Made by a program: the position numbers and the translations under genes. From CALODP01 sp942492055 (lineage in GTDB: Bacteria; Bacteroidota; Ignavibacteria; Ignavibacteriales; Melioribacteraceae): a stretch of 64,000 nt of DNA. Position 1 is the stretch's first letter, and each line of letters starts with the position of its first letter. Below the pieces are notes generated by a model, which saw nothing but the letters and a program-made list of their open reading frames with translations, ran no database searches and was not told where the DNA came from. Location: assembly GCA_942492055.1 (NCBI GenBank), contig CALODP010000019.1, positions 682,001-746,000 of the forward strand, in the 5' to 3' direction. This document shows positions 43,923-52,788 of the stretch, in pieces.

Positions 43923-45286
43923 TATTTAACCCACACCGTCTTAATATTTACAAATTCTTTTATTCCGTAATGAGAAAGTTCTCTTCCGTAACCGGAGATT
44001 TTAATTCCTCCGAAGGGAAGACGGGGATCGCTTTTAACCATTCCATTAATAAATACCGAACCTGCTTCTATTTTGGCTGCTAACTCTTCTCCTCTTTTTG
44101 TGTTATTAGTCCACAGGGAAGCCCCCAATCCAAAATCTGTATCGTTTGCTATCTCTATTGCCTCTTCTTCGTCTTTGGCTCTGATTACGGAAGCTACCGG
44201 CCCGAACATCTCTTCTCTATAAGCTTTTGATCCTTTGGCTACATCAGTTATAATCGTAGCAGGATAATAGTATCCTTTCTCAAAAGAGGGATTTCCGCCC
44301 AAAAGTATTTTCGCCCCTTCTTTAACGGATGCTTTTACCTGTTCATCCAGTTCAACCAAAAGATCTTTTCTGGCCAAAGGGCCCAAATCACAATCTTCTT
44401 CCATCGGATCGCACATCTTAAGAGCTTTCATCCCCTCTACGAATTTCATCTCGAATTCATTAGCTATTTCTGGGACAACAATAAATCTCTTTGCCGCTAT
44501 ACAACTCTGTCCGTTATTAATTATTCTTGATGTAATTCCCTCGGAAACGGCCTGATTGATATCAGCGTCTTTGAGAACTATAAACGGATCACTTCCACCT
44601 AACTCCATTACCGTTTTTTTTAGCTTCCTTCCGCACGCTTCTGCTACTTTTTGTCCGGCAAACTCGCTACCGGTGAGTGTAGCTGCTTTTATTGCCGGAT
44701 GTTCAATTACTTTCCCGACAGCAGTGGAGCCAATTAGCAGAGTAGTGAAAACATTATCAGGATATCCTGCTTTGAGAAATATCTCTTCTATTGCCAAAGC
44801 TGCCATTGAAACATTGGAAGCATGTTTAAGAATACCGACATTCCCGGCCATCAGAGCCGGCGCCGCAAAGCGGAATACTTGCCAAAATGGGAAATTCCAA
44901 GGCATAACCGCAAGTATTACCCCCAGAGGATCGAACCTCACATAACTCTCTGAAGCATCCGATTTTATATACTCTTTTCTCAAAATATTTTCGGAATTCT
45001 CCGCGTAGTATTCACAAACCAAAGCACATTTTTCTACTTCAGCTACAGCCTGCTTAATAGGCTTCCCCATTTCCAGCGTTAATATTTCGCCGTACTTTCT
45101 TTTTTCGTCCTTCAATATTGCAGCTACTTTAAGAAGTAGATTTCTTCTATGTTGATAAGTTGTTAATCTCCATGCTGAAAAAGCTTTTTCCGCTTTTTCT
45201 ATTTCCGAGATTACTTTTTCTTCGGTGTATTCCGAAAACTCCTTTATTACTTTTCCGGTTGCAGGATTAATTGACTCTAACGACAT
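43922..45286 (-). CDS. NAD(P)-dependent aldehyde dehydrogenase (succinate-semialdehyde type)
   Basis: 454 residues. Motifs include the opening SINPATGKVIKEF, the nucleotide region PWNFPFWQVFR, the general base Glu in MELGGSDPF and the catalytic Cys in NNGQSCIAAKR, then EEMFGPVASV near the end. The short length and GQSCIAAKR match the GabD/Sad-like branch (YneI) that oxidises succinic semialdehyde to succinate. Substrate preference is inference. First gene of a two-gene unit with tag. Confidence 0.9.
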   Translation of the reverse strand: MSLESINPATGKVIKEFSEYTEEKVISEIEKAEKAFSAWRLTTYQHRRNLLLKVAAILKDEKRKYGEILTLEMGKPIKQAVAEVEKCALVCEYYAENSENILRKEYIKSDASESYVRFDPLGVILAVMPWNFPFWQVFRFAAPALMAGNVGILKHASNVSMAALAIEEIFLKAGYPDNVFTTLLIGSTAVGKVIEHPAIKAATLTGSEFAGQKVAEACGRKLKKTVMELGGSDPFIVLKDADINQAVSEGITSRIINNGQSCIAAKRFIVVPEIANEFEMKFVEGMKALKMCDPMEEDCDLGPLARKDLLVELDEQVKASVKEGAKILLGGNPSFEKGYYYPATIITDVAKGSKAYREEMFGPVASVIRAKDEEEAIEIANDTDFGLGASLWTNNTKRGEELAAKIEAGSVFINGMVKSDPRLPFGGIKISGYGRELSHYGIKEFVNIKTVWVK

Positions 45287-45472
45287 TTTCCCTCCGCTTT
45301 TGTTATACCGATTGGCAATTTAAGAAATTTCGCTTTATTGAGTATTGAAAATTCCATCTCATCAAGTTTTTTTTCAACATGTTATTTATATGTTAATAAC
45401 TCCTTATCTTATTCCGGTTGATTCTGAAAGATTATATTTTATCTTAATATTTACAGAAATGAGGAAATCATT

Positions 45473-46627
45473 ATGCCTAGAAAATCATCAAAAACATTTG
45501 TTTTGGATACTAATGTTATTCTTCATGATCCCACATGTATAAAACAATTCGAAGAAAACAATATTGTAATTCCCTTGGCAGTAATCGAAGAAATAGATCA
45601 CTTTAAAAGGGGAACTCAGGTAATAAATCTCAACGCGAGGGAATTTGCCAGAACTCTTGATTCTCTGACAGGAGACGGCCTTTTTAACGGCGGAATTTCT
45701 TTGGGAGAAGGGAAGGGGAAAGTAAGAATTGCGATTACAAAAGGGCTATGCCCTGAAATTAGAGAAGTATTCAGAGAAGATACAACAGATCATAGAGTTC
45801 TTAATGTCGCATACGAACTGGAAAGAGAGAGCATTACAAAGGGGAAAAATATATTAGTAAGCAAAGATGTAAATCTTCGAATGAAGGCCAAAGCTCTTGG
45901 TATAATGGCCGAAGATTATATTACGGACAGAATAAGAAACGTTGAAGAACTATATAGCGGAAAAGAAGTCTTGGAAGACTTTAATGATGAAGTTCTCCAA
46001 AAATTCTATGAGTCTCCATATGAAGTTCCCGAATATGAGATAAAAAGCAACAGTGACTGCGAATTAGTCCCGAACAAGTTTTTTATAATACGCAATCCCC
46101 ACAGATCGGTCTTAGCCTCTCTAAATCAGGAAGAACTTCTTTTTAGCAGAATAGAGAAAGCTCCGGTTTACGGAATTACACCTCGAAACGCGGAACAGAC
46201 ATTCGCGATCGAAGCCTTGCTAAATAATGAAATACCTCTTGTTTCCCTTACCGGAAAGGCCGGCACCGGAAAAACGTTGCTTGCGTTAGCAAGCGCTTTG
46301 CATGTCAGGAAATATTATCGCCAGATTTTTATTGCCCGCCCTATCGTTCCTCTTAGTAATAAAGATATTGGCTTTCTTCCCGGGGATGTGGAGAGTAAAA
46401 TAGGCCCTTATATGCAACCTTTGTGGGACAACCTAAAAGTAATCCAGGATCAATACAAGGAAACCGATAACCATTTTATTACTATTAACAATTTACTTAA
46501 AGACGGCAAACTCGTCATCGAACCTCTCAGCTACATTAGGGGAAGAAGTCTTCAGAGAATTTTCTTTATTGTGGACGAAGCGCAAAATCTAACTCCGCAT
46601 GAAATAAAAACAATTATTACACTCTTT
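45473..46627 (+). pseudogene. PIN-PhoH (PhoH2-type) ATPase, truncated at the contig junction
   Basis: About 381 genuine residues of an expected 430-450. The N-terminus is a PIN domain: TFVLDTNVILHDPTCIKQFE, IEEIDHFKRG and SKDVNLRMKAKALG, where acidic residues hold Mg. A linker leads to the PhoH ATPase (Walker A GKAGTGKTLLALASALH; Walker B FFIVDEAQNLTPHEIKTIIT). The family continues RAG(x)GTKIVLTGD after that point, but here the sequence changes into eukaryotic DNA and a stop follows at 46663. PhoH2 proteins are RNA helicase-nucleases. The truncation is most likely an assembly artefact, not a natural mutation. Confidence 0.9.
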
Positions 46628-46640
46628 GTAGTGATAATGA
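46617..46640. other. Junction between bacterial and eukaryotic sequence
   Basis: PhoH homology ends at ATTATTAC (about 46617-46624). From roughly 46640 the DNA carries reverse-transcriptase sequence. Composition, gene density and signals all change here. The exact breakpoint cannot be set closer than about 20 bases. Confidence 0.8.
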
Positions 46641-46688
46641 TGATTATGCAGCAAGAATTGTGAGCCAAAACGCGATCAACGAGGAATC

Positions 46689-47110
46689 ATGGGTACGACT
46701 CTGGAGTGCATTGTTGATGATATCGTCCTTCATGGAAACCAGGTGTTGGTCTCTTCTTGGTTACTACCGTTGCTGTTTGGAAGTACTACAGCATTTTTGA
46801 TGGACCGTCAAACTATGCAAGTGTCGTTTCCTGTCCGCCGACACAGAGTTTGCAGGTGTCGATATTACTACTGCAGGAAATCAACCAGCTAAATCCAAGG
46901 ACGATGCATTTAAGAATATGGAGAGACCTCATTCTTGGACAGATTTGCGAATCAGTATAGGAATGTTTGGATTTTATGCAGAATGGATAGTTCTTTTTGA
47001 GTTTCGTATCGCTCCATGGCACATGTATTTGAAAGTTTATGCCACGAAGCCTGGCACGATTCCACGACATGTCGAAGCAGGGCAGATTGATGCTGTTTGG
47101 ACACAAGAAG
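46689..47110 (+). pseudogene. Reverse transcriptase C-terminal remnant with frameshifts
   Basis: CIVDDIVLHGNQ (frame of 46689) contains the RT active-site DD, with Ile where the family has Tyr or Phe at the YxDD box. Homology then passes to another frame (TVAVWKYYSIF near 46763) and to a third from 46801, where VKLCKCRFLSADTEFAGVDI and the thumb/connection text SWTDLRISIGMFGFYAEW follow. Two small indels therefore break the RT. The fingers and most of the palm lie beyond the junction and are absent. Confidence 0.7.
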
Positions 47111-47169
47111 ATGATTGTATTTTGGAAGATTTGAAGGAGACTATTTTGAGTGAACCTATTCTTCAGCGC

Positions 47170-47640
47170 CCAAACCCTAGGAAGCGTTACTACGTCAAAC
47201 ATGATTGGTGCCGTGACGGCATGGCTGCGGCATTATGTCAACGAGACGACTCCCCGGAGGCAGCAGCGGCTGAAGAGCGAGAAGCCAAAGGTGGGCCTTG
47301 TGAATTTGATCAAACGCTGTCAGGGCTACGACTCCATCCAGTCAAGTTCATTTCCCGTCGCACGACCAAGGAAGAGCATTCTTTCCACGGATATTATGGA
47401 GAAGCGTCTGCCTTTGTTTGGGCTGTTGAACGATGGCGATTCTATTTGTTTGGAGCCGAGTTCACTGACATTGGTGACATGTCAGCTATGCAGTGGTTCT
47501 TTGACCGTGATGACTTGCCTACCCACCAAGCTCAGCGTTGGCGTCAACAGTTGTTGCGATTTTGGTTCACGTGCACGCCTCGCCCGGCTCGAATGGTAAA
47601 AGAAGTCGACGCATTGTCTCGATACAATAATTGGATGCAG
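47170..47640 (+). CDS. Ty3/gypsy RNase H domain (in-frame part of pol)
   Basis: Within the frame open to 48123. The RNase H carboxylates can be aligned: Asp in YVKHDWCRDGMAAALCQ, Glu in GYYGEASAFVWAVERWRFYL, Asp in EFTDIGDMSAMQWF, and the last Asp in KEVDALSRYN, where the family has VADALSR. It degrades the RNA of the RNA-DNA hybrid during reverse transcription. All four acidic positions look kept, unlike the RT upstream. An insert of about 30 residues (SPEAAAAEEREAKGGPCEFD) sits between the first and second strands. Confidence 0.85.
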
Positions 47641-47844
47641 CAGTGGAGACAAGATGATGCACAAGCCACAAGGGATTCGGCTAGCTTAGTTTCTGAGGAT
47701 GACACTCTTTCAAGTATGTTCGCGATTCCAGTAGAGGGAGATGATGCAATGAGCGCACTCGGATTCTCGAACGTGCCAATTATGATTTGTGGACCTGCTG
47801 AAGCACCTGTTTCGGAAATGGCAGCAGCAGCAAAAGTAGCTCGC

Positions 47845-48762
47845 ACGATATGGAATGTAAATGCTGGAGCTTCGGTTTTACCCTCGACTTTGGGTTATCT
47901 TGGTATTCATGCGGAAATCACAGTACAGATCGAGACAGATTTTGAATGGACTAGAAGATCAGTTCAACAAGATTTTGTTTCTCTCTCGGAAATGATTAAA
48001 CGTACAAAAGTAGCAAGATCACCAGAATTTGTGGATTGGATAGTGATTACAGAACCGCGAGACGTGTCTTTTGATACTCGAGAGCAACTCGAGGATTTGA
48101 TTCTTTTGGCAGCTAACAAGTGATTGTTACAAGCCGTTGTCGTGTTTCTTCCTATGTCTTGTGCAGAAAGAGAAGGGGAAACTATTAAAATGCCAGCAAG
48201 AGTGGTTGATTGGATGCAAGTTGCAGAGGACGTGCTTCATTGGGAGGCAGTATTCTTCAAGGTAGCTAATACGAAGCTTGGCGGCTTTATACAGTCGGAT
48301 CACTGGGTCGTGATAATGTCCCCAGATGAAGATATGATTGGTGAAATTGAGATGCCGAAGGAACCATTGAAGGGATCCCAAGCTATACAAGATCACCTAG
48401 ATCCTACGAGTTCACCTATTGAAGACTATGTGTGGCCACGTGATTTACAAAATCTACGTTATCTACAGTATTCAGCAGGAGAGAATCTGTCATACCAACC
48501 AAGAGTTTCTATGGAATTTGCCGACACTTCATACGATGATTGTCGAACAATTCCAGTCTTTGACGTTGATTATCCAGCTCCCAGGTTAGAACGACGAGAG
48601 CTACGAGCCTTAGATTCAGCCTTTGTCATTTGTACCGACGATGACATCTATGGTACTACAATTCGAGGTATCCGTCCATTAGAACTTTTGAGCCTATATG
48701 GATTTCAAGAGGAAGAAAGGAATGAATTAGTCACACTCGATCGAGATGCACTATGGAAATGA
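47845..48762 (+). CDS. Degenerate C5-cytosine methyltransferase-like domain within pol
   Basis: This segment lies between RNase H and integrase and crosses a TGA at 48121. Its order of motifs resembles a C5-methyltransferase. A glycine turn with a following helix (WNVNAGASVLPSTLGYLGI) and VQIETDFEWTRRSVQQDF fit motifs I-II. VDWIVITEPRDVS at 48034-48069 fits motif IV, with Arg where the catalytic Cys should be. FKVANTKLGGFIQSDHWVVI fits motif VIII (QxRxR). IRGIRPLELLSLYGFQEE at 48658-48714 fits motif IX. The catalytic Cys and the ENV motif are absent, so it is predicted to be inactive. Homology is my reading and needs a profile search. Confidence 0.5.
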
Positions 48763-50244
48763 CTCGAGTTTCAGCCACCGTGGCAGACTTTACAAGAAGT
48801 GCTCACCTCACTGTACCTTGCTGAGAGAACTGTGAGTGATAGTAGAATCGACGTTCAAAAGTTCGAATTTGAAGAAGCTACCCAAGGTATTATACCTCCT
48901 ATTTCTGCAATGCCAGCAGTTGTTCTGAATCGTCAGACAACTCTTCCGATGCCTACTCTTCATGTGTGGCAAAGAGAAACAGTAAAGGATGAAGACTTGA
49001 GTCTTGTCTTGCAAGCATTAGAGAACAATTTGGACCTAGAGAAGGCAGTGTTACGAAACAAGACTTACTATTCCGAATGGAAGCAGAATCATTTGGAAGC
49101 AGAAGATGGGTTAGTATACAGATATGAAACTCAACGACGTGCAAGGGTTCGACAGATTCGAACAAGAGTTGTACCTATGACTTTGCGATCCATCGTGATT
49201 TCAGCATTACATGTATCACCAATGTCAGGACATACAGGATATTACAAGACTTACTATCGAGTAGCAACACGTTTCTGGTGGCCGTTGCTCTCAACAGATG
49301 TAAGAGAGGCTGTGATTGGTTGTGGACATTGTCGTCTCGCCAATGCGACGAGTCATGAAAACCAACAGATCATGCGCTCTTTGGATAGTGATGTGCCGTT
49401 TGATGTAATATGCTTGGATGTCTACTCTCCAGGTGATATACCGACAAAGTTTGGAGAAATCAAGATACTGACCAATCTTTGTGTGATGACGACATTTGCT
49501 TCTTTGGCTTTCCTCACGAAAGTGGACTCAAAGACTATTGCAGTAGCAGCTTTCAATAACTTCTTCACTCAACATGGATTACCAAAATTGATTCTATTGG
49601 ATGATGGTAGTGAGAATAAAGGAGAATTGAAGGCAATGTGTGAGTTGCTGTTGATACCATTTCATGTTGTATCGGCAGAGAATCATAAAGCCATACGAAA
49701 TGAACGTTTCCACCGGTACCTGAATAAAGTTGAAAAGATTCATGCAGCAGATTGTCAGTCTCTATCACAGTGGATGATGGGAGCTTGCTTTGCTCAATAT
49801 GCTTGGAATGCTTTGCCCATTGATGGAACGAATATCATTCGATCGTTTGCTGCCGTTGGACGAGAATTTCTGTTCCCGATTGATATTTCTGCGTCGGAAA
49901 GCGTCCCACGTTTGCGAACCAGTATTGGCGATGCGTCCTTGCAGCATGTCGAGTCTACGTTCCCGCTATTGTTTCAACAACGGAAACTACTGGAGTTATT
50001 ACAGTCTGAGAGACATCGTACTCATGTCGAATTGAAGAATGAAGGACGACGGACGACAACATTCGCTCCAGGCGATATTGTACAAGTCAGAAAACAAGTG
50101 CAGACACGAGATGGAGTTCCTTCCAAACAAATGATGAAAGCAAGAGGACCCTACCATGTAATTGAACCTACTGCCAAGAATCCGAATTCATATTGGTTAC
50201 AACGTATACCTTTCATTCAAGGCTTGGGGAGGAAAGGTAAATGA
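48763..50244 (+). CDS. Ty3/gypsy integrase (in-frame part of pol)
   Basis: Open from after the TGA at 48760 to the TGA at 50242. The zinc-binding HHCC module is LHVSPMSGHTGYYKTYYRV ... CGHCRLANATSHE. The catalytic core has Asp in ICLDVYSPGD, Asp in ILLDDGSENKG and Glu in IRNERFHRYLNKV, a complete DDE triad with the usual 33-35 residue spacing between the last two. The C-terminal module, GDIVQVRKQVQTRDGVPSKQ then ARGPYHVIEPTAKNPNSYWL, fits the DNA-binding tail with a GPY/F motif. It inserts the cDNA into the host genome. By its residues the integrase looks intact apart from the flanking TGA codons. Confidence 0.88.
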   Translation, partial: LEFQPPWQTLQEVLTSLYLAERTVSDSRIDVQKFEFEEATQGIIPPISAMPAVVLNRQTTLPMPTLHVWQRETVKDEDLSLVLQALENNLDLEKAVLRNKTYYSEWKQNHLEAEDGLVYRYETQRRARVRQIRTRVVPMTLRSIVISALHVSPMSGHTGYYKTYYRVATRFWWPLLSTDVREAVIGCGHCRLANATSHENQQIMRSLDSDVPFDVICLDVYSPGDIPTKFGEIKILTNLCVMTTFASLAFLTKVDSKTIAVAAFNNFFTQHGLPKLILLDDGSENKGELKAMCELLLIPFHVVSAENHKAIRNERFHRYLNKVEKIHAADCQSLSQWMMGACFAQYAWNALPIDGTNIIRSFAAVGREFLFPIDISASESVPRLRTSIGDASLQHVESTFPLLFQQRKLLELLQSERHRTHVELKNEGRRTTTFAPGDIVQVRKQVQTRDGVPSKQMMKARGPYHVIEPTAKNPNSYWLQRIPFIQGLGRKGK

Positions 50245-51231
50245 GTGAAAGAGTCTGCGGCAAGAATGGAAAAGCTACCGTCGACTTTAGTGATTCACAG
50301 ACAAGTGGATGGTGCCGATTCCAGGCTAGCTACTCTTGATACGTCATTTGTATCAAATCCTCTTGAGAAGTACCTACGGATTCACAATTACGGCACGTAT
50401 AAGAAGGCAGAAGATGATTCCTTTGCTTTCGACCGGGTGGAAGACTTGTGGCAAGAAGAACTTGATGAAAATGACGATGACGACTTTATTGTTGAGAATG
50501 ACGATGACGACTTTATTGTTGATGAAACTCAAGTACAAGCTGACGACAACTATGATGAAACTGTAGAACCTATCTCTGAAGTTACTCAGACAGATACTGA
50601 GAATGCTGTGGATCTCACGGAGGGAGAACCAGATATTGAAGAATTTACGCCGATTCAAGCCAGAAAAAGACGTCGCAAAAGAAGACCAGCAAGGTTTCGT
50701 GATTTGGAAGGTCCAGATGAAACTGTCTCTACGGCTACGGCTTTACGTCGATTATACAATCGAATTGAGCAATCTCAGGACAGACTCTTTATGATCAAAC
50801 ACACTCCTGTTGGACAAGTATTGCCGACCTGGTATGTTGTACAGGTAGACCTCGATGAAACCGACCCTCTGGTAGCTAAGGATTGGGGGGTATATCATGT
50901 CAAATGGTATATTCGTCACCATGAAGATGCAAAATCAATGCTACAGTGTAACTGTCGTTTTTGGCCTGAAATACATGAAATAATTCCAGACGGAGGTTTT
51001 GGACCGCTATATCCTGTATCACCTCATAAGGTGGCAAAGACATTGGAAAAACAGGGTAATCGATTTGGATGGTACCAACTGGATATCAATTTGGCAGAAA
51101 ATGGATTGGTTGGACCCTTTGACTTTGCTCCAAATCACAAAATACCAAATGCGGCATGGGATCAACTTCGGATAAAGGCTGCAGAACAAAAGTTAGATGT
51201 GGAGTCTGCCTTTGAAAGGACATCACTCTAG
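50245..51231 (+). CDS. C-terminal tail of pol: acidic repeat, basic NLS-like stretch, conserved globular end
   Basis: 328 residues continuing the integrase frame past TGA 50242 and ending at TAG 51229. Residues about 70-125 are highly acidic, including ENDDDDFIV twice from a 27-bp duplication. A basic run RKRRRKRRPARFRD (about 139-152) could act as a nuclear signal. The last 135 residues look globular (TWYVVQVDLDETDPLVAKDW, VYHVKWYIRHHEDAKS, CRFWPEIHEIIPDGGFGPLY). I do not identify a chromodomain. Possible targeting module. Confidence 0.6.
   Translation: MKESAARMEKLPSTLVIHRQVDGADSRLATLDTSFVSNPLEKYLRIHNYGTYKKAEDDSFAFDRVEDLWQEELDENDDDDFIVENDDDDFIVDETQVQADDNYDETVEPISEVTQTDTENAVDLTEGEPDIEEFTPIQARKRRRKRRPARFRDLEGPDETVSTATALRRLYNRIEQSQDRLFMIKHTPVGQVLPTWYVVQVDLDETDPLVAKDWGVYHVKWYIRHHEDAKSMLQCNCRFWPEIHEIIPDGGFGPLYPVSPHKVAKTLEKQGNRFGWYQLDINLAENGLVGPFDFAPNHKIPNAAWDQLRIKAAEQKLDVESAFERTSL
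50467..50520 (+). repeat. 27-bp tandem duplication in the pol tail
   Basis: Two copies, 26 of 27 bases identical, each encoding ENDDDDFIV. Confidence 0.9.
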
Positions 51232-52119
51232 CTACCGGAGTTACATGGCTTTGTATTGTATTGCCAGAGTTGTATTGATTGGAACGTCGTTGGAGGTATT
51301 GAGGATTTGTTCTCGAAGAGCGATGGCACTATCATTTCGAGAGAACAAACGACTACTGACAATTGATACTATTTAACGGTTTTGATATCTTGGGGACACC
51401 GTTGTTGGAGAGTTGAGAATCATGCGAACAAATGATTAGGGTTCGAGTTGAGTTACGACTTAGAATCATGTGGACAGATGGACAGACAATGTATCTTGGT
51501 TGGCGACAGTAGCAATAGCAACGGCTATATGGATATGAAGAGAGGAAACAGTTATGTGAAACGACCATATCGAAACACAAAATGAATGAATGAATGAATG
51601 AATGAATGAATGAATGATACGAATGAACCTACTCTACTTTACACCCCAAACTTATTCTATTTATATACAGGTAACTACTAACAATGCATGATATGTGTAA
51701 CTTCTCATGTTGTTTCTTCGTCTTTGCCATGGCTTGTAGCGCCTGATAATGATGGCCATAGTAGACGTTGAGCGTACCGACTATGAGTGGACGCACTCTG
51801 AACGGCGCAGGATTGTTTGTTAGGCCTGTATACGAAGCTGGATCTACATAGAGTGTATTGAGTGTTAAGACCTGGCTCCGTGCATGGGGGAGGATGTTGT
51901 CCGAATGTATTGTCAGGATCGACACTGCCCGGTTCGACCAGTAGCATACGCTAGCATCTGGGGAGAACAGAAGCGGGGGGTTGTGGATCTATGTGACGCC
52001 TGACTCATTTACGATGCATTCATGACCTGCATGGCAGGCTACTATGATTTACATTTTTGAACCCTGCTGAGTTGCAAAGCGTGAAACGTCATGCTCTTTT
52101 GAGTTAGTTCTCAATTGAG
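51232..52119. other. Non-coding region after pol
   Basis: About 890 bases without a supported gene, between the pol stop and the candidate polypurine tract. It contains an AATG microsatellite (51581-51617). Confidence 0.6.
51581..51617. repeat. (AATG)n microsatellite, about nine units
   Basis: Uninterrupted tetranucleotide repeat. Confidence 0.95.
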
Positions 52120-52324
52120 TAAGGGGGATGTAACGTGAGAGTCATGGGCTTAGACACCGTCTGTCGTGCTGAGGGCATAAGGGCGATAGTCTATCAGTGA
52201 CCCAGTCACGGGGCAGGTCATGCGATCTGTTCCCGAACGAGAGTCACTTTTGGTTCATTTCGTTTGAGCCACCAGCACACAACAATCTTCCTGATCTGTT
52301 GTGACGCTTGCTTGTCACGTTACT
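52120..52324 (+). repeat. Candidate polypurine tract and start of 3' LTR
   Basis: The purine run AAGGGGGA (52121-52128) directly precedes TGTAACGTGA (52129-52138), the arrangement expected at the 5' edge of a 3' LTR. TCACGTTACT at 52315-52324 is its inverted complement (9 of 10). The right LTR edge is not certain: the LTR could be about 200 bases or extend towards 52,540. No 5' LTR is available for comparison. Confidence 0.35.
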
Positions 52325-52678
52325 GTGCGCGGCAGCAGCGCAAACCCTGCTTCAGCACGCGAACGATGAGCTGGCTAGCTAGAAAGAAAACAGACAGAGA
52401 TCAAGTAATATGAATGAACGAGTCGCTCACCTGGTTCCTCTTTTTTCCTTCTTGAACAGTTGTTCTTCTTTTCTTGTTGATGTCTAGTTTGCTCTCTTTG
52501 CTCGTGTGATTGTTTGTGCTCTCAAACTCGGAGCAAAGATGCAAGAGCTGTGCGTGACTCAGAAACCAAGTCCATTGGGCGTATCAATGTCTCTCTTGTC
52601 TTGTGCAGCATTGCGATGAAGCCATGAGCAGCAGTCACAAATGACAGCTTTCTTGCCATTATAGCTCCTCCCAGGCTA

Positions 52679-52788
52679 GGGGGGGGACACAAGGTGGCAA
52701 GTGTGGGGGGGCAGAGGGGGGGCAGAGGGAGCAAAAGAGAAGAGGAGAGAGGAAAGAGGAAAGAAGGAGGAAGAGGAGAAAGGAGAAG
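52679..52788 (+). repeat. G-rich and polypurine tract
   Basis: Runs of eight, seven, seven and three G within 52679-52730, followed by 56 bases of pure A/G (52733-52788). This could form G-quadruplex or triplex DNA. Confidence 0.8.

Larger units (their letters stand above)
46640..51231 (+). mobile_element. Ty3/gypsy LTR retrotransposon, 3' part of pol, decaying
   Basis: Domains in order: RT C-terminus (remnant), connection, RNase H, a methyltransferase-like domain, integrase and a long C-terminal tail. The RT-RNaseH-integrase order defines Ty3/gypsy. Gag, protease and most of RT are missing because the sequence is cut by the junction at about 46,630. From 46801 to the TAG at 51229 a single reading frame runs about 1,475 codons, interrupted only by TGA at 48121, 48760 and 50242. 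Upstream of 46801 two frameshifts are needed. Resemblance of the RNase H and integrase wording to diatom elements is from memory. Confidence 0.85.

Noticed and set aside
1..46620. CRISPR arrays, rRNA or tRNA genes
   Set aside because: None seen: no regularly spaced direct repeats with unique spacers and no recognisable structural RNA.
48124..48762. Separate 212-residue gene
   Set aside because: It is in the same frame as the pol segments before and after it, separated only by single TGA codons; it is part of one polyprotein.
46640..51231. Recent horizontal transfer of a eukaryotic retrotransposon into the bacterium
   Set aside because: Everything from here to the window end is eukaryotic and both genes at the junction are cut together, so a chimeric contig is simpler.
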